Positions 27,416 to 35,505 of a stretch of 64,000 bases of DNA are shown here, piece by piece (the first letter of the stretch is position 1; each line of letters starts with the position of its first letter). A program made the translations under genes and the position numbers. Source of the DNA: SCTM01 sp965279655 (lineage in GTDB: Bacteria > Pseudomonadota > Alphaproteobacteria > Rhodospirillales > Rhodospirillaceae). Location: positions 4,092,001 through 4,156,000 of the forward strand of contig OZ257255.1 in assembly GCA_965279655.1 (NCBI GenBank), given 5' to 3'. Under the pieces are notes generated by a model, which was not told the origin of the DNA, did no database searches, and saw nothing but the letters and a program-made list of their open reading frames with translations.

Positions 27416-29602
27416 ATGAAAAGCGTTCTGCGCAGCACGACGATTCTGGCCGCAGGCTTGATGAGCAGCGGCATCGCCTTCGCCCAGACCGGCGGTCTGG
27501 AGGAAGTCGTGGTCACCGCGCAGCGGCGCGAAGAATCGCTGCAGTCGGTGCCGATCGCCGTTACGGCGATCTCACCGGAAACACTGCAGAACCGACAGGT
27601 GACGGAATCCCAGGACCTGCAGCGCATCGTTCCCAGCCTGAAGATGCTGAACAACATCACGACGCCGACCAACCTGTCGCCGTCGCTGCGCGGCTCCACG
27701 CAGCAGGACGCTTCGCTGGTGGTGGCGGAATCGCCCTTCGGCATTTACGTCGATGACGTCTACATCCCGCGCCTGAACGGCAACAATGCGCAACTCGCCG
27801 ACATCGAGCGCGTGGAAGTGCTGCGCGGACCGCAAGGCACGCTATACGGCCGCAACACGCTGGCGGGCGCGGTGAAGTTCATCACCAAGACGCCGGGCCA
27901 GACTTCCTGGTTCAACGGCACCCTCGGTTACGGCAACTACAACCAGTATCGCGCCAGCGCGTCCGTGGGCGGACCGCTGAATGACTCGTGGGCGGCGTCG
28001 ATCGCCGCGCAGGCGAACGGCAAGGATGGCCAGTTCCGCAACATCGCCACCAACAAGGATACCGGCAAGGAACGCAACGTCGCCGCGCGGGGTAAGCTGC
28101 ACTACATGGGCGGCGAGGCATTCGATGCCGTCGCCTCCGTGTCCTACACCCGCAGCACCAACGACGCGCTGCCGCAGGTGCCCGCCACGCCGACGCGCTT
28201 CGTTGCCGCCGGCACGCAGTATCGTTCGGCCGACCTCGTGCCGACCTACGGCGGCTTCTACAACGTCAACCGCCCGTTGCTGCCGCGGTCACCGGCGCCG
28301 ATCGCGTCAGAGCCCTACGAGCGCACCCACCAATGGCTCGCCAGCCTCAACATGTCCTACGACCTGGGTTCCGCCACGCTGCGCTCGATCACCGGCTTCA
28401 CCTCCCTGCGTGATGATTTCACCACCGACTTCAGCGGCACCGGCCTGATCATGGCGGCGTCCGGCGTGAAGTCCGATGAGTTCACCCAAGAGCTCCAGCT
28501 GCAGGGCAAGCTCGCGGACGATCGCCTGAACTACACCGTTGGCGCCTACTACCTGCGTGAGAAGGCCGGTCAGGGCTTCTCCTGGCAATTCTTCTCGCCG
28601 ACGTCGGTCAGCTATCAGCGCTCGCGCATCGAGAGCTACGCCTTCTTCGGCCAGGCGGACTACAAGATCACCGATCAACTGAAGGCCACCGCCGGCGTGC
28701 GCTGGTCGCATGATGACAAGCGCTACAATCTGCAATTCACCCATCTGCCGACGGCGATCGTGCCGGGCAACTCCGGTGTGCAGAATCTGGCCAACAGCTA
28801 TAGCCAGGTCACGCCGCGCTTCGGCCTGGACTACGAGATCCCGACGTCCGGCGCGATCGACTCCATGCTGCTGTACGTCAGCGCCGCGCGCGGCTTCAAG
28901 TCGGGCGGCTACAACGGCATCGTGATCTTCGACATCACCGAAGGTGGTGCGCCGTACTTCCCGGAAAAGAACTGGACCTATGAGGCCGGTATCAAGACCG
29001 ACCTGCTGAACAAGCACCTGCGCGTGAACGCGGCTTACTTCATCAACAACGTGAACGACCTCGCGCTCAACGCCACGGTCGTGCTGCCCGGCGGCGTCAG
29101 CATCTTCCCGGTGCAGAACGCCGGGAACTCCCAGATCAAGGGCCTGGAAGCCGAGGTCACCATCATCCCGGTGGAGGACCTGAATATCTTCGCCAACGTG
29201 GCCCTGGAGAGCGGCCACTATCGCAGCTACCGCGCCGGCAGCGCCGCGGCGAACGCGGCCGCCACTTACGGCAAGGCCAATCCGCCGCAAGTGCCCGACT
29301 ACACCTTCACCCTCGGCTTCGACTACGGCATGCGGGTGACGGACAACATGCGCCTCCGCTTCGGCGGCGATTGGTACCGCACCGGCGAATACTATCTGGC
29401 CGCCGACAATGCCCACATCATCTCGCCCTACAGCCGCCTGAACGGCTTTGTGGCGCTCGAAGTGGGCGATCGTTGGGAAGTGCGTCTTGCCGGCAAGAAC
29501 CTCGCGAACAAGCACACCATCAACTCCGGGGCGTTGGCGCTGGGCGCCTTCATCGTCCAGCCGCCACTGGAAGTGATGGGGACCATCAGCTTCAAGATGT
29601 AA
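27416..29602 (+). CDS. TonB-dependent outer-membrane receptor
   Basis: A 728-residue protein with a signal peptide (1-22, ending AFAQ), the TonB box region LEEVVVTAQRREESLQ, a plug domain (LRGPQGTLYGRNTLAGAVKF) and a 22-strand barrel ending in VMGTISFKM. The receptor imports a ligand across the outer membrane using TonB-ExbBD energy. This clade in alphaproteobacteria is linked to varied organic substrates rather than only siderophores, and the substrate is unknown here. The locus (AraC regulator, hydrolase-like protein, FAD enzyme) suggests an organic compound. It has its own terminator. Confidence 0.92.
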   Translation: MKSVLRSTTILAAGLMSSGIAFAQTGGLEEVVVTAQRREESLQSVPIAVTAISPETLQNRQVTESQDLQRIVPSLKMLNNITTPTNLSPSLRGSTQQDASLVVAESPFGIYVDDVYIPRLNGNNAQLADIERVEVLRGPQGTLYGRNTLAGAVKFITKTPGQTSWFNGTLGYGNYNQYRASASVGGPLNDSWAASIAAQANGKDGQFRNIATNKDTGKERNVAARGKLHYMGGEAFDAVASVSYTRSTNDALPQVPATPTRFVAAGTQYRSADLVPTYGGFYNVNRPLLPRSPAPIASEPYERTHQWLASLNMSYDLGSATLRSITGFTSLRDDFTTDFSGTGLIMAASGVKSDEFTQELQLQGKLADDRLNYTVGAYYLREKAGQGFSWQFFSPTSVSYQRSRIESYAFFGQADYKITDQLKATAGVRWSHDDKRYNLQFTHLPTAIVPGNSGVQNLANSYSQVTPRFGLDYEIPTSGAIDSMLLYVSAARGFKSGGYNGIVIFDITEGGAPYFPEKNWTYEAGIKTDLLNKHLRVNAAYFINNVNDLALNATVVLPGGVSIFPVQNAGNSQIKGLEAEVTIIPVEDLNIFANVALESGHYRSYRAGSAAANAAATYGKANPPQVPDYTFTLGFDYGMRVTDNMRLRFGGDWYRTGEYYLAADNAHIISPYSRLNGFVALEVGDRWEVRLAGKNLANKHTINSGALALGAFIVQPPLEVMGTISFKM

Positions 29603-29626
29603 GCCTCCGCCACATCGCGTAACGTC

Positions 29627-29662
29627 AACACCCGGCCCATGTGGCCGGGTGTTCTGCTTTTT
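29627..29662 (+). terminator. Intrinsic terminator after the receptor gene
   Basis: The perfect 11-bp stem AACACCCGGCC (29627-29637) / GGCCGGGTGTT (29643-29653) has a 5-base loop and is followed by CTGCTTTTT. It sits 25 bp after the receptor stop and 8 bp before the hydrolase start, so the hydrolase mRNA depends on read-through or on a promoter inside this short gap. Confidence 0.9.
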
Positions 29663-29669
29663 GGGACCC

Positions 29670-31226
29670 ATGACGGAATTCGCCACCCCAGGCCTCACCC
29701 GCCACTTCATCACCCTCGGCGATCGCCAGGTGCACTACCGCCGCGCCGGCAAAGGCCCGCCGCTGGTGATGCTGCATCGTCTCCCGCGCTCCTCGAAGGA
29801 CCTCGTGCCCGCGATGCTCGCCCACGCGGACCGCTTCACCGTGATCGCCCCCGACCTCGCCGGCTACGGCAGTTCGTGGCTTCTGCCGACGCCCGCGCCC
29901 ACCATCCCCGACTACGCAGCCGACGTTGCTGCCTTCATCGATGCCCTGGGCATCAAGCGGTGTGTGCTGTCGGGCGAAGGGCAGGGCGCACTCATCGCGC
30001 TGTCGCTCGCGGCACAGCGCAAAGACCTCATCGCTGCTGTCGCTGTCCGCGACGTGCCGCAGCCCGCAGGCGGCGCGAGCGTGGACGACGCACTGGTGCC
30101 CTTCGTGCCGACCTGGGATGGCCGCCACCTCGCGTGGCTATGGGCATACTTGCGCGAGGAGAACGTGTTCGCGCCGCCGTGGGAGAAGTCGCTCGCTCAC
30201 CGCATCGACGCCGCCATGCCGTCACCCGCGGAACTACAGTCCCGTGCCGTGCAGTTTCTCACCGGCGCCGGCCATGGCCGCAACTACCACCTCGGTCTGC
30301 GCGCGGCCCTCGCGTTCGAGGCTCCGTCGGTTCCTGTTGTGAGCGACCTGACGCCTCATGCCGCCAACCTTCCGTCACCACCACTGCCTCCTGCAGTGAA
30401 GCCAATCCCGGGCAAGCTCTGGAGCGACTTAGTCACGCTGCCGGAAGGACAGCTTCACTTCCACATGAACGGCGACACGCGGACCGTGCCGCTGTTGGTG
30501 CAGCACGATGCCGCCAGCTCCATTGGCACGGTGGAGCCGATCACGCGCAGCTTCCTCGGCAAGCGCACGGTCATGGCGTTCGACTTACCGGGCTCCGGCG
30601 AGTCCGATCGCATGTTCGGCGACACGGTCGACGTGATGGCTTACGCCGACGTGCTCGGGCGCGCGCTCGATAAGCTCGGTCTCAAGCAGATCGACTTCTA
30701 TGGCATGTGGGGGGGCGGCTTCGTCGGCCTCGATCTCGCCACGGCCCGCACGGACCTCGTGCGCCGCCTTGTGATGAGCAACCTGTTCCAACACGAAGGT
30801 GCGGAGCAGCGCGCGTTCCAGCTTCACTACACACCGGACGTCTCGCCGGTGTGGCACGGCGGTCATGTCATGCAGTGCTGGCACCAGATGCGCGATCAGG
30901 GCCTCTACTATCCGTGGTTCGAATCAAACCCGCGCGGGATCATCCGCCGCGAGCCCTATCTCGATACGGCGATGGTGCATGAACGCGTATGTTCGCTGAT
31001 GAAGGCGGGCAACGGCTACCGCACCGCCTACCAGGCCCACTTCCGGTATCCAACGCATGCGAAGCTGAAGGCATCGCCCATTCCGACATTGGTCGCGACC
31101 ACCGTGCGCGATCCCAACTACAGCACCACCCAAGAAGCGGCAAGGGCGGCGCCGAACGCGGAACTCCGCCTGTTCGACGCCGCCTTCACGAAGTGGGGCG
31201 AGGGATTTATGGACTTCTTAGCTTGA
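29670..31226 (+). CDS. Tandem alpha/beta-hydrolase fold protein lacking nucleophiles
   Basis: A 518-residue protein made of two alpha/beta-hydrolase-fold halves. The first (~10-215) has VMLHRLPRSS, APDLAGYGSS and the elbow SGEGQGALIA. The second (~255-518) has LLVQHDAASS, FDLPGSGESD and the elbow YGMWGGGFVG. In the GxSxG alignment the nucleophile is Gly104 in the first half and Trp347 in the second, so neither has the catalytic Ser. It may be a binding or non-hydrolytic fold, or an enzyme using other residues. No signal peptide is seen. I took ATG 29670; an upstream GTG at 29649 lies inside the terminator. It overlaps the convergent FAD gene by 9 bp. Confidence 0.8.
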   Translation: MTEFATPGLTRHFITLGDRQVHYRRAGKGPPLVMLHRLPRSSKDLVPAMLAHADRFTVIAPDLAGYGSSWLLPTPAPTIPDYAADVAAFIDALGIKRCVLSGEGQGALIALSLAAQRKDLIAAVAVRDVPQPAGGASVDDALVPFVPTWDGRHLAWLWAYLREENVFAPPWEKSLAHRIDAAMPSPAELQSRAVQFLTGAGHGRNYHLGLRAALAFEAPSVPVVSDLTPHAANLPSPPLPPAVKPIPGKLWSDLVTLPEGQLHFHMNGDTRTVPLLVQHDAASSIGTVEPITRSFLGKRTVMAFDLPGSGESDRMFGDTVDVMAYADVLGRALDKLGLKQIDFYGMWGGGFVGLDLATARTDLVRRLVMSNLFQHEGAEQRAFQLHYTPDVSPVWHGGHVMQCWHQMRDQGLYYPWFESNPRGIIRREPYLDTAMVHERVCSLMKAGNGYRTAYQAHFRYPTHAKLKASPIPTLVATTVRDPNYSTTQEAARAAPNAELRLFDAAFTKWGEGFMDFLA

Positions 31227-32759
31227 GCGCGTGTCCTTGAAGTTCATGTAGCGCGTCGCGATTAAGCGGCCGAAGGTGATGGCCGGGGTGACGTTGCTGC
31301 CGTTGGTGTAAGCGCCGCCGCCGGTGACGCCGCCGCCGATTGCTTCGCCCGCCGCGAACAGGTTCGGAATTACCGAGCCGTCCTGGCGGATGACACGCAA
31401 ACGGCCATCCACCGCGAGGCCCGCGAACGACTTCAGCTGCCATGCCGTCAGGCGCACCGCATAGTACGGGCCCTTCTTGATCTGCAGCGGACGATGGGTG
31501 CGACCGAACGCATCCGGCAGGCCTTCGTTCACCGAACGATTGAACGTGTTCACGGTGTTGACGAGTTCGTCGGAGTGGATGCCGGCCTTCACCGCCAGCG
31601 CCGTCAAGGTCTCCGCCTTGGCGAACATGGGATGCGTGCCGAAGGACTTCATGAACTTGTCCTTCGACCACTTCGCAAACATCGGCGGCGCTTTCTCGAG
31701 CATCTCCTGGTCCGCGATGATCCACAGGCATTCGCCCGGCTGCTTGCGGCAGGCCTTTTCCTTGTAGTCGATGCTCGGATGGTCTTCGCGCATGAAGCGC
31801 TCGCCCCGCGCGTTGACGAAGACTTCCCAGATCGCCCGCTCCTCCGGATGCCAGTTGAAGTTGCCGTCGATGGTCGATGGATAAGTATCGTCCGCCAGCA
31901 GCGCCGGCGCCGAGCCGAGATACAGCTCGCCGGCGCGCATGTAGCCGCCCGCATTCAAGCCGAGCGTGAAGCCCTGGCCGAGGGCGTAAGGATGGGCCAC
32001 GCGGGCCGTCAGCACGCTGTTGTGCAGGTCGGCGAACATGCGCGGGTTTGACGCGCAGCCGCCGGTGGCGATCACCACGTTCTTGGCCATGTAATCGGTG
32101 AGGACGCCCTTGTCGTTCTCGGCGGTGACGCCGACGATGGCGCCGGTCTTGTCCTGGATCAGGTCGATCGCGCCGGTGTCGAGCTGGCAATTGATCTTGC
32201 CCGACGCCATGTGCTTGCGGAACAGCGGCTCCATGGTGGCGAGGATCGATTTGCCGCCGTCCTTGCCCCATTGATATCGCGCGACCGAGAAGAATTCGTG
32301 GCCCGCGCCTTTCACCGGATGGTTCTCCAGAACCTGGAAGCCGTTCGCAGCGAGCCAGTTCAAGGACTCGCCCGCATTGTCGACGAACAGGCGGGTGATC
32401 ATCGGATCCGCCGTCCATTGGTTGATGCGCATGTTGTCTTCGAAGTGGATGTCCGGGTGGTCGACGATGCCCTTGGCTTTCTGGAACACCGTACCCGCGG
32501 CGGACATCTGTCCGCCGGAGCGGTCGAGCGTGCCGCCGAGCACCGGCGACTTCTCGATCACCAGTACCTTCGCGCCGCGCTCGGCGGCAAAGATCGCGGT
32601 CGGCATGCCGGCCGTGCCGGCGCCGATGACAATGAGATCGTAAGGAGCGGTCGCCGCCTCGGCGCGGCGCCACGTCGGCAGCACGCCGGTGAGCGCGCCC
32701 GCGCCCAACGTCTTGAGGAACGCGCGCTTGCTCGTGGAATTCCCGAAAGTTGATGACAT
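31218..32759 (-). CDS. FAD-dependent reductase/dehydrogenase, fumarate-reductase type
   Basis: A 513-residue flavoprotein. A Tat-like signal (TSKRAFLKTLGAGALTG, with KR in place of RR) precedes the FAD-binding Rossmann motif VIGAGTAGMP (Gly46-x-Gly48-x-x-Gly51) and EK at the end of strand two (~70). The distal segment NLFAAGEAIGGGVTGGGAYT is the second FAD motif of the fumarate reductase/3-ketosteroid-dehydrogenase superfamily. It probably reduces or dehydrogenates a C-C bond in the periplasm. The substrate is not shown. It converges on the tandem hydrolase gene and may act in the same pathway. Confidence 0.85.
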   Translation of the reverse strand: MSSTFGNSTSKRAFLKTLGAGALTGVLPTWRRAEAATAPYDLIVIGAGTAGMPTAIFAAERGAKVLVIEKSPVLGGTLDRSGGQMSAAGTVFQKAKGIVDHPDIHFEDNMRINQWTADPMITRLFVDNAGESLNWLAANGFQVLENHPVKGAGHEFFSVARYQWGKDGGKSILATMEPLFRKHMASGKINCQLDTGAIDLIQDKTGAIVGVTAENDKGVLTDYMAKNVVIATGGCASNPRMFADLHNSVLTARVAHPYALGQGFTLGLNAGGYMRAGELYLGSAPALLADDTYPSTIDGNFNWHPEERAIWEVFVNARGERFMREDHPSIDYKEKACRKQPGECLWIIADQEMLEKAPPMFAKWSKDKFMKSFGTHPMFAKAETLTALAVKAGIHSDELVNTVNTFNRSVNEGLPDAFGRTHRPLQIKKGPYYAVRLTAWQLKSFAGLAVDGRLRVIRQDGSVIPNLFAAGEAIGGGVTGGGAYTNGSNVTPAITFGRLIATRYMNFKDTRSS

Positions 32760-32881
32760 CGCACCCTCCCAAGGCTGCTGTCGGCCCTCCAATGGGGCCG
32801 GCGTGCAGCCATCGTAGGTGATGCGCGGGCCCGCGACCATAGCCGGTGCGGGCGTGCATGCTCACCTAGTGGGGGTGCGAT

Positions 32882-34804
32882 CTAAATCAGCCCCTTGGCC
32901 ATCACCGCGGACATGCGGCGCGCAAAAGCCGCCGGATCCGGCACGGTTTCACCTTCGACAATGCGCGCTTGGTCGAGCAATAGGAAGGCGGTGTCGTCGA
33001 ACGTCTCGCCGCCCACGGCCATAAGTTTTTTTATCACGTCATGCTTTGGGTTTATCTCCAGCACTTTCCGGACAGCCGTGCCCGCCGGGCCTTCGCCGTG
33101 CTGTTTCAGCATGCGCGCGAGATGCAGGCTCATGCCGCCGCTGTCCGCCACCAGGCACACGGGGCTGCCCGTAAGGCGCGTGGATGACTTCACGTCGGCG
33201 ACCGCGTCGCCGAGCGTCTTCTTCAGCTTCTCGATCAAATCTTTCAGCGCGGTCTCCGCGGCGGCGCCCAGCGGTTCTTCCTCTTTCTGCTCGCCGCCCT
33301 TGATGCCGGAGAGATCCGCCCCGGACTCGCCGACGCTGCGCAACGGCTTCTTGTCGTAGACACCGACGGACGGCACCCAGAACTCGTCGATCGGATCGGT
33401 GAGCAGCAGGACCTCGATGCCTTTGGCGAGGAAGCCTTCCAGCTGCGGGCTCGCCTTCAGCGCGGCCGCGTTGTCGCCGGTGATGTAGTAGACCGCGTCC
33501 TGGCCTTCCTTCATGCGGCTCGCGTAGTCCTTCAGGGAGATGAGGCCTTCGCCGTGCGTCGACGTGAAGCGCGCCAGGTCCAGCAACTCCTCACGCCGCT
33601 CGAAGTCCTCGTACAGGCCTTCCTTGAACACCGCGCCGAAGACGCCCCAGAATTTGGCGTACTCGTCCGCGTTCTCCGCGCGCTTCTTCAAATCCTTCAC
33701 CAGGCGCTGCACAATGCCGCTCTGGATCTTCTTCAAGAGCGGATTGTCCTGCAGAATCTCGCGGCTGATGTTCAGCGGAAGATCCGGCGAATCCACCACG
33801 CCGCGCACAAAGCGCAGGTATCGCGGCATCATCCCTTCCAGCGTGTCGGAGATGAACACGCGGTTCACATAGAGCTTCACCTGCCCCTTGCGTTCCGGAT
33901 GAAACAGATCGAACGGCTTCTGTGACGGAATGAACAGCAGCGCGGAGTATTCCACCGCGCCCTCCGCACGATAGTGCAGTGTGTGCCAGGGCTCGTCGAA
34001 GGCGTGGCCGACGTGGTGGTAGAATTCCTTGTACTGCTCCGCCGTGATCTCGCTCTTCGGCCGCATCCACAAGGCGGAAGCCGAGTTCAGCGTTTCCGCC
34101 TTCGGCGCTTCCGGCGTTTCTCCTTCTTCCTTGGTCGCCTCACCCGGCGCGGGATCGAGGATCACCGGCAGCGCGATGTGGTCGGAGTAGGTGCGCACGA
34201 TGCGGCGCAAGCTGGTGGGTTCCGCGAACTCGGTTGCGTCGTCCTTGAGGTGCAGCACGATGCGCGTGCCGCGGGCGGCGTCTTCGCTCGGCGAGACCGA
34301 GAACGTGCCGCGGCCGTCGCTCTCCCACAGCCAGCCTTGCGCCTCACCGGCCTTCTTGCTGGTGACCGAGACTTTGTCCGCCACCATGAATGCGGAATAG
34401 AAGCCGACGCCGAACTTGCCGATTTGGCTCACGTCTTTCGCGGAGTCGCCGGAGAGGCCTTTGAGGAACTCCGCGGTACCCGACTTGGCGATGGTGCCGA
34501 GGTTGGCGACCAACTCGTCGTGGTTCATGCCGATGCCGTTGTCGTGCACGGTCAGCGTCTTGGCCTTGGCGTCGGGCGCGATGTGGATTTCGTACGCGGA
34601 ACCGTCCGTCAGGCTTGGCTGGGTGAGGGCGGCGTAACGCAGCTTGTCGCAGGCGTCCGACGCGTTGGAGATCAGTTCCCGCAGGAAGATCTCCCGGTTG
34701 GAGTAAAGCGAGTGCACGACGATATCGAGCAACTTCGCCACTTCCGCCTGGAACGCCAGGTTCTCGGCCTTTTCCACAGGTGGCTTATCCTTGGTTTCGG
34801 TCAT
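32882..34804 (-). CDS. htpG: Chaperone HtpG (Hsp90)
   Basis: A 640-residue protein. The N-terminal GHKL ATPase signatures are clear: REIFLRELISNASDACDKLR, DNGIGMNHDEL and GKFGVGFYSAF. The middle-domain motif NISREILQDNPLLKKI is present as well. It is a cytosolic homodimeric chaperone for late folding. The start ATG 34804 is followed by a short charged stretch (KDKPPVEKAENLAFQ) typical of the family. It is a single gene; no heat-shock promoter could be assigned with confidence in 34805-35073. Confidence 0.96.
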   Translation of the reverse strand: MTETKDKPPVEKAENLAFQAEVAKLLDIVVHSLYSNREIFLRELISNASDACDKLRYAALTQPSLTDGSAYEIHIAPDAKAKTLTVHDNGIGMNHDELVANLGTIAKSGTAEFLKGLSGDSAKDVSQIGKFGVGFYSAFMVADKVSVTSKKAGEAQGWLWESDGRGTFSVSPSEDAARGTRIVLHLKDDATEFAEPTSLRRIVRTYSDHIALPVILDPAPGEATKEEGETPEAPKAETLNSASALWMRPKSEITAEQYKEFYHHVGHAFDEPWHTLHYRAEGAVEYSALLFIPSQKPFDLFHPERKGQVKLYVNRVFISDTLEGMMPRYLRFVRGVVDSPDLPLNISREILQDNPLLKKIQSGIVQRLVKDLKKRAENADEYAKFWGVFGAVFKEGLYEDFERREELLDLARFTSTHGEGLISLKDYASRMKEGQDAVYYITGDNAAALKASPQLEGFLAKGIEVLLLTDPIDEFWVPSVGVYDKKPLRSVGESGADLSGIKGGEQKEEEPLGAAAETALKDLIEKLKKTLGDAVADVKSSTRLTGSPVCLVADSGGMSLHLARMLKQHGEGPAGTAVRKVLEINPKHDVIKKLMAVGGETFDDTAFLLLDQARIVEGETVPDPAAFARRMSAVMAKGLI

Positions 34805-35073
34805 GGCAATTTCCCAAAGTCCGCAGGTCTCAGTCGTGAAGGTTGTGGGCGCGCGGCGAGTTCCCGCGCCCGGCCGAGCACATATGGCGTAACCACGGGT
34901 CGTGCAAGGGCTTGCTCGCGAAAGCTAAAGGCCCGGCGAGGGGTGAGAAACCGTCGGGTCGATCCTATCTTAGGATTGATTGCGTGGCGTTGCTGTTTCG
35001 GATCATCATGTCCCCCTGGCTCGTTTCCCCCACGAGTCTCTTGATCCGCCGTCTTCAACAAGCGGAGCTTCTG

Positions 35074-35472
35074 ATGCAAACCCCCGTACAGATTGCTTTC
35101 CACGGTATCGACAAGTCCGATGCGGTCGAATCCCGCATCCGCGAAAAGGTTGCAAAACTCGAACAGTACTTCGACCGTATCACCAGCTGCCGGGTCACGG
35201 TCGAGCAGCACCACCGCAGCCGTTCCGAACTCACCCATAAGGACGAGCCGTTCCACGTCTCGATCTTCCTGGGGGTCCCGGGTGAGGATCTCGTCGTCAA
35301 ACGCGATCCGAAGGATCCACACGCACTGAAGGATCATCAGGACGTCCAAATCGCCGTGCGTGACGCCTTCCAAGCCATGGAGCGGCGCTTGCGTGAATAC
35401 GTACGCCGCCGCTGGCATGACGCGCGCCACACGGCTCAACCCGCCAACCCCGACGACGGCACCAGTCCCTGA
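35074..35472 (+). CDS. HPF/RaiA family ribosome-associated protein
   Basis: A 132-residue protein starting MQTPVQIAFHGIDKSDAVES, with the beta-alpha-beta-beta-beta-alpha layout of the Hpf/YfiA domain (a first helix with Arg/Lys and a second helix VRDAFQAMERRLREYVRR). Such proteins bind the 30S decoding centre and hibernate ribosomes or modulate translation. The sequence differs from standard hpf (MQI-VTGRN type) and belongs to the shorter alphaproteobacterial group without the dimerisation tail. GGAG lies 6 bases before this ATG, so the longer upstream frame is not used. It is followed by the helicase after 33 bp. Confidence 0.8.
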   Translation: MQTPVQIAFHGIDKSDAVESRIREKVAKLEQYFDRITSCRVTVEQHHRSRSELTHKDEPFHVSIFLGVPGEDLVVKRDPKDPHALKDHQDVQIAVRDAFQAMERRLREYVRRRWHDARHTAQPANPDDGTSP

Positions 35473-35505
35473 CCCTTCTCCACGATTAATGATGAGGAGC
35501 CCGTC

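Noticed and set aside
26226..27419. 397-codon plus-strand frame across the AraC gene
   Set aside because: It is antisense to a clear AraC-type regulator and shows no fold or start signal.
29649..29669. Earlier GTG start for the tandem hydrolase
   Set aside because: It falls within the right arm of the receptor terminator and adds seven residues that do not fit the fold; ATG 29670 is preferred.
30915..30935. tRNA-like GGTTCGAATC segment
   Set aside because: It lies inside the tandem hydrolase coding frame and no cloverleaf can be formed around it.
34843..35073. 77-codon N-terminal extension of the HPF protein
   Set aside because: The extension shows no domain, while MQTPVQ has GGAG six bases upstream and matches the family start.
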